Of a DNA stretch of 64,000 nt, positions 1 to 7,566 are shown piece by piece. Positions within the stretch are counted from its first letter, which is position 1, and each line of letters begins with the position of its first letter. Below the pieces are notes generated by a model, which worked only from the letters and a program-made list of their open reading frames with translations, did not search any database and was not told the DNA's origin. This DNA comes from an uncultured Anaerolineales bacterium (GTDB lineage: Bacteria > Chloroflexota > Anaerolineae > Aggregatilineales > Aggregatilineaceae). A program made the translations under genes and the position numbers. The DNA is taken from positions 1 to 64,000 of the forward strand of contig CAKZOB010000029.1 of assembly GCA_937135955.1 (NCBI GenBank), in the 5' to 3' direction.

Positions 1-100
1 ACGTGCTGAATGTTACCGGGCTGTCGTTACTATCGCGGCCATTATGCTATGGTTGTAGGTTTGCAAACACGCCCTAGCACCTGTTGCGTCGGTTGTAGTT

Positions 101-132
101 ACCGCCCGTCGGAATGACCACGGGCGGTTTCT
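101..132 (+). terminator. Rho-independent terminator of an upstream gene
   Basis: A perfect 9-bp stem (101-109 pairs with 120-128) encloses a 10-nt loop and is followed by TTTCTT. It probably ends a transcript that begins left of the window. In bases 1-100 I recognise no gene. Confidence 0.7.
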
Positions 133-182
133 TATGATCGCCGGCGGATGAACTTTGCTGGGCATTTCCAGTCTGCGGAATC

Positions 183-188
183 TATAAT
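183..188 (+). promoter_or_regulatory. Candidate -10 box for selA
   Basis: A consensus TATAAT lies 57 bases before the selA start, just after the terminator at 101-132. No good -35 hexamer sits 16-18 bp upstream. Transcription would start near 195, giving a leader of about 45 nt that carries a strong AAGGAG at 205-210 and a 13-codon reading frame at 218-259. Confidence 0.45.
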
Positions 189-239
189 CGGGGGCACGGC
201 TCGCAAGGAGACTGTTGATGTGGTGCCTGACGGTGAGAA

Positions 240-1577
240 ATGATGACTTCTTTGCGTGACCTGCCTGGGATTGATGAATTGCTCCGCGCGGCTCCCGCCC
301 TGGTGAACGAGTACGGGCGCGAGTCCGCCGTCCGCGCCCTGCGGCGGGCGGTGGACGAGGCGCGTCAGGCAGCCCGCACAGGGGCAGCGGTGCCCTCCGA
401 AACCGAGTTGCTGGCCCGTGCCGCAGCGCTCCTGATGCAGTGTGCGCGGCCTACTCTGCGTCCGGTGATCAACGCGACAGGGGTAATCCTGCATACCAAC
501 CTGGGCCGCGCGCCGCTCTCTGCCGACGCACTGGCGGCGATGGTGGCAGTGGGCGGGGGATATAGCACGCTGGAATACGATCTCGATGCGGGCACGCGCG
601 GCAAACGCGACCATCACGCCGAACGGTTACTCACCGAAGTCACCGGCGCGGAAGCGGGCATGGTGGTCAACAACAATGCCGCCGGAGTCTTACTGGCGTT
701 GACGGCGCTGGCGCAGGGGCGCGAAGCCATCATCAGCCGCGGACAACTGGTGGAGATCGGCGGATCGTTCCGCGTGCCCGACGTGATGGCACAGAGCGGG
801 GCGATCATGGTTGAGGTAGGCACGACCAACCGCACCCGTCTGAGCGATTACGCGGCTGCCATCACTGAGCGCACGGCCTGCATCGTCCGCGCCCATGCGT
901 CCAACTTCCGCGTGATTGGTTTCACCGAATCAGCGCCGCTGGCCGACCTGGTTGCGCTGGCGCATCAGCATGGGTTGATCCTGCTGGACGATCTGGGCAG
1001 CGGGGCCTTGCTCGATACGGCGCAGTTTGGCCTGTCACACGAGCCAATGCCGCAGGAGAGCCTCTCTGCAGGCGCTGACCTGGTGATGTTCAGCGGCGAC
1101 AAACTGCTCGGCGGGCCGCAGGCGGGGATCATTGTCGGGCGTGCCGATCTGATTCAGACGCTCAAGCGTCATCCGCTGGCGCGCGCCATCCGCGCCGACA
1201 AGCTGGCGCTGGCCGCGCTCTCGGCGACACTGACTCATTATGCCCGCGGCGAAGCGCTGGAGAAAATCCCCGTCTGGCGCATGATCAGCCTGTCGCCCGT
1301 AGCGATTCGTGCCCGCGCCGAAGCGTGGGCCGCCGCCGTGCCCGGCGAGGTCGTGCCCGCCGAATCTACGGTTGGTGGGGGCAGTTTGCCGGGCGATACG
1401 TTGCCCACGTGGGCATTCGCGCCGCTTGTGGAGCAGCCCAATGCAGCGGCGGCTCGGCTGCGCGCTGGCGATCCTCCGGTGATCGCGCGGGTGGCCGACG
1501 ACCGTCTGCTGCTCGACCCGCGCACTGTGTTGCCGGAACAGGACGCCCTGGTTATCGCTGCCCTGAAAGGGTTGTGA
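240..1577 (+). CDS. selA: L-seryl-tRNA(Sec) selenium transferase SelA
   Basis: SelA is the PLP enzyme that converts Ser-tRNA(Sec) to Sec-tRNA(Sec) with selenophosphate in the cytoplasm. The 445-residue product has the usual full length (about 460 in E. coli). The PLP lysine is K288 in SGDKLLGGPQAG; the N-terminal part has the family segment INATGVILHTNLGRAPL. The start is uncertain between ATG 240 and ATG 243. The strong Shine-Dalgarno AAGGAG at 205-210 serves ATG 218 better than selA, so selA may be translated by coupling to that 13-codon frame. selB follows after 3 bp, and the tRNA(Sec) gene lies 230 bp past selB, so the three form a compact Sec-decoding unit. Confidence 0.96.
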   Translation: MMTSLRDLPGIDELLRAAPALVNEYGRESAVRALRRAVDEARQAARTGAAVPSETELLARAAALLMQCARPTLRPVINATGVILHTNLGRAPLSADALAAMVAVGGGYSTLEYDLDAGTRGKRDHHAERLLTEVTGAEAGMVVNNNAAGVLLALTALAQGREAIISRGQLVEIGGSFRVPDVMAQSGAIMVEVGTTNRTRLSDYAAAITERTACIVRAHASNFRVIGFTESAPLADLVALAHQHGLILLDDLGSGALLDTAQFGLSHEPMPQESLSAGADLVMFSGDKLLGGPQAGIIVGRADLIQTLKRHPLARAIRADKLALAALSATLTHYARGEALEKIPVWRMISLSPVAIRARAEAWAAAVPGEVVPAESTVGGGSLPGDTLPTWAFAPLVEQPNAAAARLRAGDPPVIARVADDRLLLDPRTVLPEQDALVIAALKGL

Positions 1578-1580
1578 TCT

Positions 1581-3467
1581 ATGCACGTCATTGGCACGGC
1601 TGGCCACGTGGATCATGGCAAGTCCACGCTCACCTACGCCCTGACTGGCATCAATCCCGATCGCCTGGCCGAAGAGCAGGAACGGCAGATGACCATTGAT
1701 CTGGGCTTTGCCTGGCTCGATCTGCCCAACGGCGAGCGAGTGGGCATTGTAGATGTGCCAGGGCATCGCGACTTCATCGAGAACATGCTGGCCGGAGTGG
1801 GGGGCATTGACGCCGCGCTGCTGGTCATCGCCGCGGACGAGGGCGTCATGCCGCAGACACGCGAGCATCTGGCCATCCTCGATCTGCTGGCCATCCCTGC
1901 AGGCTTGATCGCGCTGACCAAAATCGATCTGGTGCCCGATCGGGACTGGCTGGAACTGGTACAGCTTGACATTGCCGAAACCGTGCGCGGCACCGTGTTC
2001 GATGGGCAACCGATCATCCCCGTCTCAGCGCGGACGGGCGAAGGACTGAACGATCTGGTGCTGGCCCTCACCGACTTGCTGGCACAGCGCCCGCCGCGCC
2101 CTGACTTGAGCATCCCCCGCCTGCCGATTGACCGCGTCTTCACCATCAGCGGCTTCGGAGTGGTGGTGACTGGCACCCTGCTTGACGGGTCACTCTCGGT
2201 AGGGCAGGAGGTTGAGATTCAGCCCGCCAATGTCCGCGCGCGGGTGCGGGGGATGCAGTCGCATGAAGAAAGCATCGAATACGCTGCGCCGGGGCGACGG
2301 CTGGCGGTTAACCTGCGCGGGGTGGACAAAGCAGCCCTGAAACGAGGCGATGTACTGGGGTTGCCGGGAGCATGGCACCCGACTGTGCTGCTCGATGCCT
2401 GGCTGCGCTATCTGCCGGAGGCGCAGCGCCCGCTCGAACACAATGACGCCGTCAAGTTCTTTGTTGGCGCGGCAGAGGTGATGGGCACGGTGCGCGTGCT
2501 GGATAGGGAACAGGTATTGCCCGGCGAAGAAGCCTGGGTGCAACTACGCCTGGACGCGCCAGTGGTGGCCGCCCGCGGTGATCGCTTCATCCTGCGGCGG
2601 CCCTCGCCTGCGGCGACCATTGGCGGCGGCGTGATTCTCGACACCGCGCCAGGGCAACGCTGGAAACGGTTTCGTCCCGATGTAATCGAGCGTCTGCGGG
2701 CGTTGCGCGACGGCGACCCGTCTCAGGTGGCGCTGATCAATCTGGCCCGGCAGGGAGGCCCCGTGCCGGTTGAGGGAAGCGGCCTGTCATCGGCGCAACT
2801 TGAGGCGGCGGAGAGAGAGGGGCAGGTGCGTCTGTTGGGGCGGGGACGCTGGGTCATGCACGTCAACGCCTGGCAACGGCTGGAAGAACGCGCCTTGCGC
2901 ACGCTGGAGCGCTTTCACCGCGCCGAACCGTTGCGCCCTGGTATGCCCCGCGATGCGCTGCGCGGACAGGTGGGGCTGGAACCCGAACTCTTCGAGATGG
3001 TGCTGGCGGAATGGCTGAGCAGCGGCTTGCTGGCGCTGACTGTCAACGGAGCGGTACGCCTGCCCGATCATCAGGTGCGCTACACGGCGGCGCAACAGGA
3101 AGCGGTGCAACGTCTGCTGCGGGAGTTTGCGCGCGCGCCCTACACGCCGCCGACCGCAGCACAGGCCCGCGAGATCGTCCCCGACGACGTGTTGATCAGC
3201 CTGATCGAGCAGGGGGTATTGGTGCGCATCAGCGACGACGTGTTGCTGACGCCCGACGTGCTGCGCGAGTGGATCGCCTTCGCGCGGGCGACCCTGGAGC
3301 AGGGCGACCTGCTCACCGTGGCTGTGTTGCGCGATCGTTTTCAGACGACGCGCCGCTACGCGCTGGACTTCCTGGAACGGCTGGACGCGCTGGGCATCAC
3401 CCGCCGTCAGGGGGATGAACGGGTGTTGGCCTCCGGTCAATGGGAGCGCTTGTTGCAGGGGACGTAA
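1581..3467 (+). CDS. selB: Selenocysteine-specific elongation factor SelB
   Basis: SelB delivers Sec-tRNA(Sec) to UGA codons by binding GTP, the tRNA and the SECIS hairpin of the mRNA. The 628-residue product is full length (E. coli 614). GTPase motifs are visible: GHVDHGKST at residues 8-16, DVPGHRDF near 55-62 and TKID near 113-116. Domains II and III follow to about residue 340, then the winged-helix modules that bind SECIS RNA (about 350-628). The ATG lies 3 bp after the selA stop, which argues for one transcript. No gene in the window shows an in-frame UGA that would make it a client, so the selenoprotein genes must lie elsewhere. Confidence 0.96.
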   Translation: MHVIGTAGHVDHGKSTLTYALTGINPDRLAEEQERQMTIDLGFAWLDLPNGERVGIVDVPGHRDFIENMLAGVGGIDAALLVIAADEGVMPQTREHLAILDLLAIPAGLIALTKIDLVPDRDWLELVQLDIAETVRGTVFDGQPIIPVSARTGEGLNDLVLALTDLLAQRPPRPDLSIPRLPIDRVFTISGFGVVVTGTLLDGSLSVGQEVEIQPANVRARVRGMQSHEESIEYAAPGRRLAVNLRGVDKAALKRGDVLGLPGAWHPTVLLDAWLRYLPEAQRPLEHNDAVKFFVGAAEVMGTVRVLDREQVLPGEEAWVQLRLDAPVVAARGDRFILRRPSPAATIGGGVILDTAPGQRWKRFRPDVIERLRALRDGDPSQVALINLARQGGPVPVEGSGLSSAQLEAAEREGQVRLLGRGRWVMHVNAWQRLEERALRTLERFHRAEPLRPGMPRDALRGQVGLEPELFEMVLAEWLSSGLLALTVNGAVRLPDHQVRYTAAQQEAVQRLLREFARAPYTPPTAAQAREIVPDDVLISLIEQGVLVRISDDVLLTPDVLREWIAFARATLEQGDLLTVAVLRDRFQTTRRYALDFLERLDALGITRRQGDERVLASGQWERLLQGT

Positions 3468-3482
3468 GGAACGACGCGGGCC

Positions 3483-3643
3483 AGGGGCATCGCATCAAAA
3501 CCAGCCAGCAGAACTATGGGCAGAAGTAAGCTCAGGTGTGATCTTCTGGTTGACCTCACCCCCGCTCGGCGCTGACGCGCCTCGCCGAGCGTAGCGAGGC
3601 TGGGGGTGAGGTAAAGCGGCAAGCGGTTTGATGCGATCCCCCT
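3483..3643. repeat. Family B MITE-like element, copy 1
   Basis: A 161-bp non-coding element bounded by inverted repeats of about 19 bp: the left end contains GCATCGCATCAAAACC and the right end is its complement with small changes. The inside holds a stem built on GCTCGGCG/CGCCGAGC. Related copies lie at 31934-32132 (inverted) and 33731-33928. It sits between selB and selC. Confidence 0.75.
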
Positions 3644-3686
3644 GCGGCGCGAGCGATTCGCTCTGGTAAGTCACCTTGTCTTGCGC

Positions 3687-3692
3687 TATAGT
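3687..3692 (+). promoter_or_regulatory. Candidate -10 box of selC
   Basis: TATAGT ends 7 bp before the first base of the mature tRNA, so transcription could start at or next to the mature 5' end. The sequence 17 bp upstream (TGGTAA) is a poor -35. Confidence 0.4.
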
Positions 3693-3699
3693 TTTAGGC

Positions 3700-3795
3700 G
3701 GGGGTGTATGAGTCCCGGTGGACTTCCCGGTCTTCAAAATCGGCGGCGGGTCGCGCAGAGCGGGCCGCGATGGGTTCGACTCCCATACACTCCCG
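3700..3795 (+). tRNA. selC: tRNA-Sec (anticodon TCA)
   Basis: The 96-nt gene folds as a bacterial tRNA(Sec). It has an 8-bp acceptor stem (3700-3707 with 3787-3794), an extended 6-bp D stem with a 4-nt loop, and an anticodon stem CCGGT/ATCGG around loop CTTCAAA with TCA at 3734-3736. A long variable arm follows, then a T stem ATGGG/CCCAT with loop TTCGACT. The discriminator is G3795. Bases 3796-3797 supply CC but the next base is T, so CCA is completed after transcription. A run of seven T (3798-3804) follows at once and can act as terminator; it overlaps the stop codon of the convergent gene at 3803-3805. Presence beside selA and selB confirms the call. Confidence 0.97.
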
Positions 3796-3802
3796 CCTTT
3801 TT

Positions 3803-4837
3803 TTACTCTTCTTCTCCGTTCTGTTCCCGTTTCTTACGCCGCGACATAGTCAAGAAGCCGCCCAGCGAGCCGAGCGGGCCGGGCAGGGTCTCCGTCGTAG
3901 GCGCTTCTTCCCACTGACCGCTGTGCCGCTTGACGTCCCATTTATCCCACTCGCGCCCGACTACAGTCAGAAAAGCGTCCACTTTGTCCATGTCGCCAGT
4001 TGCCAGCGCCTGGCGTAACTCGTCCAGCGTCCGGATCACATTCCCCAGGTGACGGGCCAGGTTGTCTTTGTTGCGGTTGAAAGCCAGACTGAGATCAGCC
4101 GGAGTCTGATGGCGCAACATCTGGAACGAGAGTGCCAGGGTGGGGTTGACCATGCGCCGCAGTTCTGGCCAACCTTCCGACTGTTGCAGAGCGTAGAAGA
4201 TCGCCGCGCCGATCAGCGCCGGAAGCTGCTCTGTGGCAGCGGTCAGCCCGTCGTGTTCGGCAGGGTCCATGAAACGGGGCACACCGCCGATCAATCGGAC
4301 GACATCTTCGGCCAGGGCGATCGCCTCGCTGGGGCACGCGGCGTCGGGCGTGATCAAAAATTCAGCGCGGTCGAACAGGTCGGCGGTGGCCGCTTCTGGC
4401 CCGGCCTCGCTGGTGAAGAGACCCGTTGCATTCACGATGGGAGTCACGCCAACCAGATAGGCTAGCGGCATACCGCGATCGTTGACCGGGAAGTGTTGCC
4501 TGGCCCAGGCGATGGCTGGCTCTTTGAGATCGCCCATGTCCAGCACCACCGCGCCAGGTTTGAGGGCTGGGCCAAGCCGCGTGTAGATGTCTTCCAGCGC
4601 GGCGGGCGGGCTTTTGATCACCACGATGTCGGCGTTTTCGGTGGCTTTGAGCAGTTTGCGATCGAAGTTGTCGATCGCGCCCAGCTTGTGCGCGGCTTTC
4701 ATGGCCTGCGCGCTGCTGTCGCTGCCGATGATGGTGAAGCTATGTTGCGCTTTGGGCTGCGACTGATAGCGCTTGAGCGCCAGCGCGAACGATGTGCTGA
4801 TACGATCCAGCCCGACAATGCTCACATGTACATGCAT
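3803..4837 (-). CDS. Prephenate/arogenate dehydrogenase-like protein
   Basis: This 344-residue protein resembles TyrA-family dehydrogenases, which make 4-hydroxyphenylpyruvate or arogenate-derived tyrosine with NAD(P). It begins with a Rossmann strand (VSIVGLDRISTSFALAL) and has VVIKSPPAALEDIY and DMGDLKEPAI in the nucleotide domain. A helical C-terminal part follows, with LTAATEQLPALIGAAIF and FNRNKDNLARHLGNVI. The glycine loop is unusual (GLDRIS for GxGxxG). I chose ATG 4837 because AGAGGA lies 8 nt before it; an upstream ATG at 4885 has no such site. The lysine- and glutamate-rich tail is probably disordered. An F420- or NADP-dependent oxidoreductase of another specificity remains possible. 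Confidence 0.65.
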   Translation of the reverse strand: MHVHVSIVGLDRISTSFALALKRYQSQPKAQHSFTIIGSDSSAQAMKAAHKLGAIDNFDRKLLKATENADIVVIKSPPAALEDIYTRLGPALKPGAVVLDMGDLKEPAIAWARQHFPVNDRGMPLAYLVGVTPIVNATGLFTSEAGPEAATADLFDRAEFLITPDAACPSEAIALAEDVVRLIGGVPRFMDPAEHDGLTAATEQLPALIGAAIFYALQQSEGWPELRRMVNPTLALSFQMLRHQTPADLSLAFNRNKDNLARHLGNVIRTLDELRQALATGDMDKVDAFLTVVGREWDKWDVKRHSGQWEEAPTTETLPGPLGSLGGFLTMSRRKKREQNGEEE

Positions 4838-4921
4838 GGGTCTGTCCTCTTGTGTTTTCTTTGTGCGGGCCTTGTGCGCCCGCAATGTTACCCTATTGTA
4901 CGCGATACAGGGCAGGGGCGA

Positions 4922-5440
4922 TCAATTGCGGTTATCCACTTCCTGCAGCGCCAGCAACAGGCGCTCCGTCTCGTCGCGCGGCGGACCGATGAGCGGCTCA
5001 GCGTGACGGCGGATCAGGGTCACCGCCAGGGGCGAAGCGCCCGCCGCTGCGGCTATCTCTGCGCCCCAGGTCGGGTGCTGCTCGCTGACGGCGAAGGGCA
5101 ACCGCCATCCGTGCGCTGGCCCACTGCTCCAGGTGCGGAAACGCCGTGGCGCTGCCGCTTTCACCAGCACCACCAATACCTTTTCCGGCAGTGAGAAGCG
5201 AACGCGGCTTTTGCCAACGTCGTGGAGCAGAGCAGCGGTCAGCAGGTCGGGGTGTGTATGCCCGGCTGCGAGCAGATCGCGCAGCACCCGCAGGCTATGT
5301 TGTCGCTCTGCGCGGCGCATGTGCCGGTACAGATCATAGAGTGGCGGTGTCAGGTATTGGCGGGCCAGCGCATCGTCAACGGGGCGCAACCAGGCGACCA
5401 ACGCCCGCACTCCCTGGCGAAAACGGTATGCGGCGCTCAT
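4922..5440 (-). CDS. HD domain protein
   Basis: A 172-residue protein with one HD-type phosphohydrolase domain. Metal-binding residues are seen in ERQHSLRVLRDLL and in ALLHDVGK (the HD pair), and further histidines lie in the C-terminal half (EQHPTWGAE and IRRHAEPL). HD proteins hydrolyse phosphate esters of nucleotides or signalling molecules; the substrate here cannot be read from sequence. Its start lies 4 bp after the stop of the M50 protease gene, so the two are surely co-transcribed and probably coupled. No signal peptide is seen. Confidence 0.8.
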   Translation of the reverse strand: MSAAYRFRQGVRALVAWLRPVDDALARQYLTPPLYDLYRHMRRAERQHSLRVLRDLLAAGHTHPDLLTAALLHDVGKSRVRFSLPEKVLVVLVKAAAPRRFRTWSSGPAHGWRLPFAVSEQHPTWGAEIAAAAGASPLAVTLIRRHAEPLIGPPRDETERLLLALQEVDNRN

Positions 5441-5444
5441 CGCT

Positions 5445-6158
5445 TCAGAAGACGGGATAGAAGCCGGTACACAGCTCGTAGAGGGCCGTCAGCGGCGGGC
5501 CGAGGATGGCCCACAGCGGGTTGAAGCCCCAGGACATTGCTCCCACGAGCAGAAGCAGCATCAGCGCCAGGGTGGTCTCGCGCTCGTATTTGATCAGCGT
5601 GCTGGCCTGCTGGGGCGGCAACGTGCCCACCGCGATTTTGTAGCCATCTAGTGGCGAAAGGGGGATCAGGTTGAACACGAACAACACCAGGTTGAACAGC
5701 ACTACCGTCCCCAGCACGTTGTAGACGAAGGTCAGGATGCCTGCCGAGCCTACGCCCTTGCGGATCAGTTCGCCGCTATCAACCAGGACGCGCCACTGCG
5801 TTTCAAACAGCCCTCCGGCTGTCAGCAAGCGCACGACAAGGCCCAGCGCCAGCGCAATCAGCAGATTCATCAGCGGCCCGGCTAACGAGACGATCACCAA
5901 GCCGCGCTTTTCGTTGGGGTAGAAGGCGCGCGGGTTGACCGGCACCGGCCTGGCCCAGCCGAAGCCGGCGATCAGCGCCAGGATGATGCCGATCGGTTCG
6001 ATGTGCGCGCGCGGATTCAGCGTGAGCCGACCCTGATAGTAGGCGGTGTTATCGCCCAGGCGATAGGCCGTCCAGGCGTGCGCCCACTCGTGCAGGGTGA
6101 AACCGATCACCAGGCCGATCACGCGCCCCAGCAAGATTTCTGGCGAAAAGAAGCTCAC
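5445..6158 (-). CDS. Site-2-protease-type (M50) membrane metalloprotease
   Basis: This 237-residue membrane protein carries the zinc motif HEWAH at residues 23-27 in its first membrane segment. A further hydrophobic segment has [13 protein letters not shown], the NPDG-like family signature region, and [12 protein letters not shown] supplies the third zinc ligand region. Members cleave substrates inside the membrane, often in signalling. I chose the GTG at 6158 because GAGGGAA lies 6 nt upstream; the open frame reaches 6224 but that extension is not conserved-looking. It lies between the dehydrogenase gene and the HD gene on the minus strand. Confidence 0.85.
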   Translation of the reverse strand: MSFFSPEILLGRVIGLVIGFTLHEWAHAWTAYRLGDNTAYYQGRLTLNPRAHIEPIGIILALIAGFGWARPVPVNPRAFYPNEKRGLVIVSLAGPLMNLLIALALGLVVRLLTAGGLFETQWRVLVDSGELIRKGVGSAGILTFVYNVLGTVVLFNLVLFVFNLIPLSPLDGYKIAVGTLPPQQASTLIKYERETTLALMLLLLVGAMSWGFNPLWAILGPPLTALYELCTGFYPVF

Positions 6159-6224
6159 GGTTGCTTCCCTCACTATGAGACAATCAGCCGCTTCGCTGTA
6201 GCAGCCGGTCGCCCTGTGCTCCAA

Positions 6225-7136
6225 TCAGACATCGGGTGAAGATTCCTCGGCTGCGCTGACGATCACTCCCGCCAACGCTTCCAACACGGCGATCACAGCG
6301 CTGTTGTCCAGGTCGCCATATCCCATGCTCACCATGGCTTCGTAGAGCTGATGGGCCACTGCTGTCAGCGGCAAGGGTACGTGATAGGTGCGCCCCGTGT
6401 CAATGACGATCTTAAGGTCTTTGGCCTGCATATGGGCTTTGAAACCGGGTGATAGATCGCGCCTGAAGATTTTAGGCGGTTTGTTGTCCAGCGCCCAGCA
6501 TTGCGCCGCGCCCCGGCTGATCGCCTGGACGACACGCGCCGGGTCAACGCCCGCTTTCTGCGCCAGCACCAGTGCTTCGGCCATGGCGACCATTGTCCCG
6601 GCGACCACGATCTGGTTGGCCGCTTTGGCGATCTGCCCGGCGCCACTCTCGCCCACCCACACAATCGTCTTGCCCATCGCCTCGAAAAGCGGCAGGGCGC
6701 GTTCAAAGGCTTCTCTGGGGCCGCCGACCATGATGCTGAGCGTGCCCGCCCGCGCGCCAATATCCCCGCCGCTGACTGGCGCGTCGAGCGCGAGCACGCC
6801 TGCTCTGGCCAGTTCGTCGGCGATCTTACGCGCAGTCTCCGGCTTGATGGTGCTGTGATCAATGTAGATCTGGCCCTCATGCGCGCCTTCGATGATGCCG
6901 TCTGGCCCCAACACCACCTGTTCAACATCGGGGGAGTCGGGGAGGTTGGTACACACGAAGTCGCTTTGCGCGGCGACTTCGCGGGGGCAAGTGGCCGGAA
7001 TGGCTCCCTCGCGGGCGAACTCCTCTACGATGGCGCGGCTGCGGTTGTGGACGATGAGCGTGTGCCCGGCCTTGAGCAGATTACGCGCCATGCCCGATCC
7101 CATCAATCCCAGACCGATGAAGCCAACACGTGCCAT
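6225..7136 (-). CDS. NAD(P)-dependent beta-hydroxyacid dehydrogenase (3-hydroxyisobutyrate/tartronate semialdehyde type)
   Basis: A 303-residue cytoplasmic oxidoreductase of the HIBADH/GarR family. The Rossmann motif GFIGLGLMGSGMA is at residues 5-17, the substrate-binding segment DAPVSGGDIGA is at about 118-128, and the catalytic lysine lies in GAGQIAKAANQI near 170. The helical C-terminal domain is complete. The exact substrate (3-hydroxyisobutyrate, tartronate semialdehyde, succinic semialdehyde) cannot be fixed from sequence alone. It is the first gene of a likely minus-strand run with the M50 protease, HD and TyrA-like genes. Confidence 0.9.
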   Translation of the reverse strand: MARVGFIGLGLMGSGMARNLLKAGHTLIVHNRSRAIVEEFAREGAIPATCPREVAAQSDFVCTNLPDSPDVEQVVLGPDGIIEGAHEGQIYIDHSTIKPETARKIADELARAGVLALDAPVSGGDIGARAGTLSIMVGGPREAFERALPLFEAMGKTIVWVGESGAGQIAKAANQIVVAGTMVAMAEALVLAQKAGVDPARVVQAISRGAAQCWALDNKPPKIFRRDLSPGFKAHMQAKDLKIVIDTGRTYHVPLPLTAVAHQLYEAMVSMGYGDLDNSAVIAVLEALAGVIVSAAEESSPDV

Positions 7137-7330
7137 GAAAGCCTTCCCTCCCAGGGTGGCGGTGAGTAACGCTCAGGCTGCGCAGCAAACGACGTGGAGC
7201 TGTCAGCAGGTGGATTATACGCAGGCAGGGCGGACCTGTGCCAGCTTGTGGCAGCCCTGACGGTGATGGCAGCAGGTATAATGGAGCGCCATTGGAGATG
7301 GATCATGTCGAGCGGGCGGAAGAGGGTGCC

Positions 7331-7534
7331 ATGCCGGTAGATGTCTGTGTGGGTGATGTAGTGCGGATGCGCAAGCCGCACCCCTGTGGTAGCGACCGCT
7401 GGCGCGTCTACCGGGTGGGGGCGGATATCGGCCTGCGCTGCCTGGGGTGTGACCACCGCGTATTGCTCCCTCGCCGCAAGTTCGAGCGCGCCGTCAAGGC
7501 CGTGCTGCGCGACGATAGCACGTCGGGAGCGTAG
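7331..7534 (+). CDS. DUF951 family small protein
   Basis: A 67-residue protein matching the DUF951 pattern: VGDVVRMRKPHPCGSDRW, then GADIGLRCLGCDHRVLLPR. The cysteines in HPCGS and RCLGC may bind a metal. The family is small, widespread in Firmicutes and Chloroflexota, and of unknown function. I chose ATG 7331, which follows AAGAGG and starts just before the conserved part; the frame is open from 7238 but the added residues look non-conserved. A TATAAT at 7277-7282 may be its -10 box, without a clear -35. Confidence 0.85.
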   Translation: MPVDVCVGDVVRMRKPHPCGSDRWRVYRVGADIGLRCLGCDHRVLLPRRKFERAVKAVLRDDSTSGA

Positions 7535-7566
7535 GGTGAGTGGGGGCGCTGTGCGGGGTGATCAAC

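Noticed and set aside
1035-2009. 324-residue minus-strand frame across the selA-selB junction
   Set aside because: Both selA and selB are certain on the plus strand.
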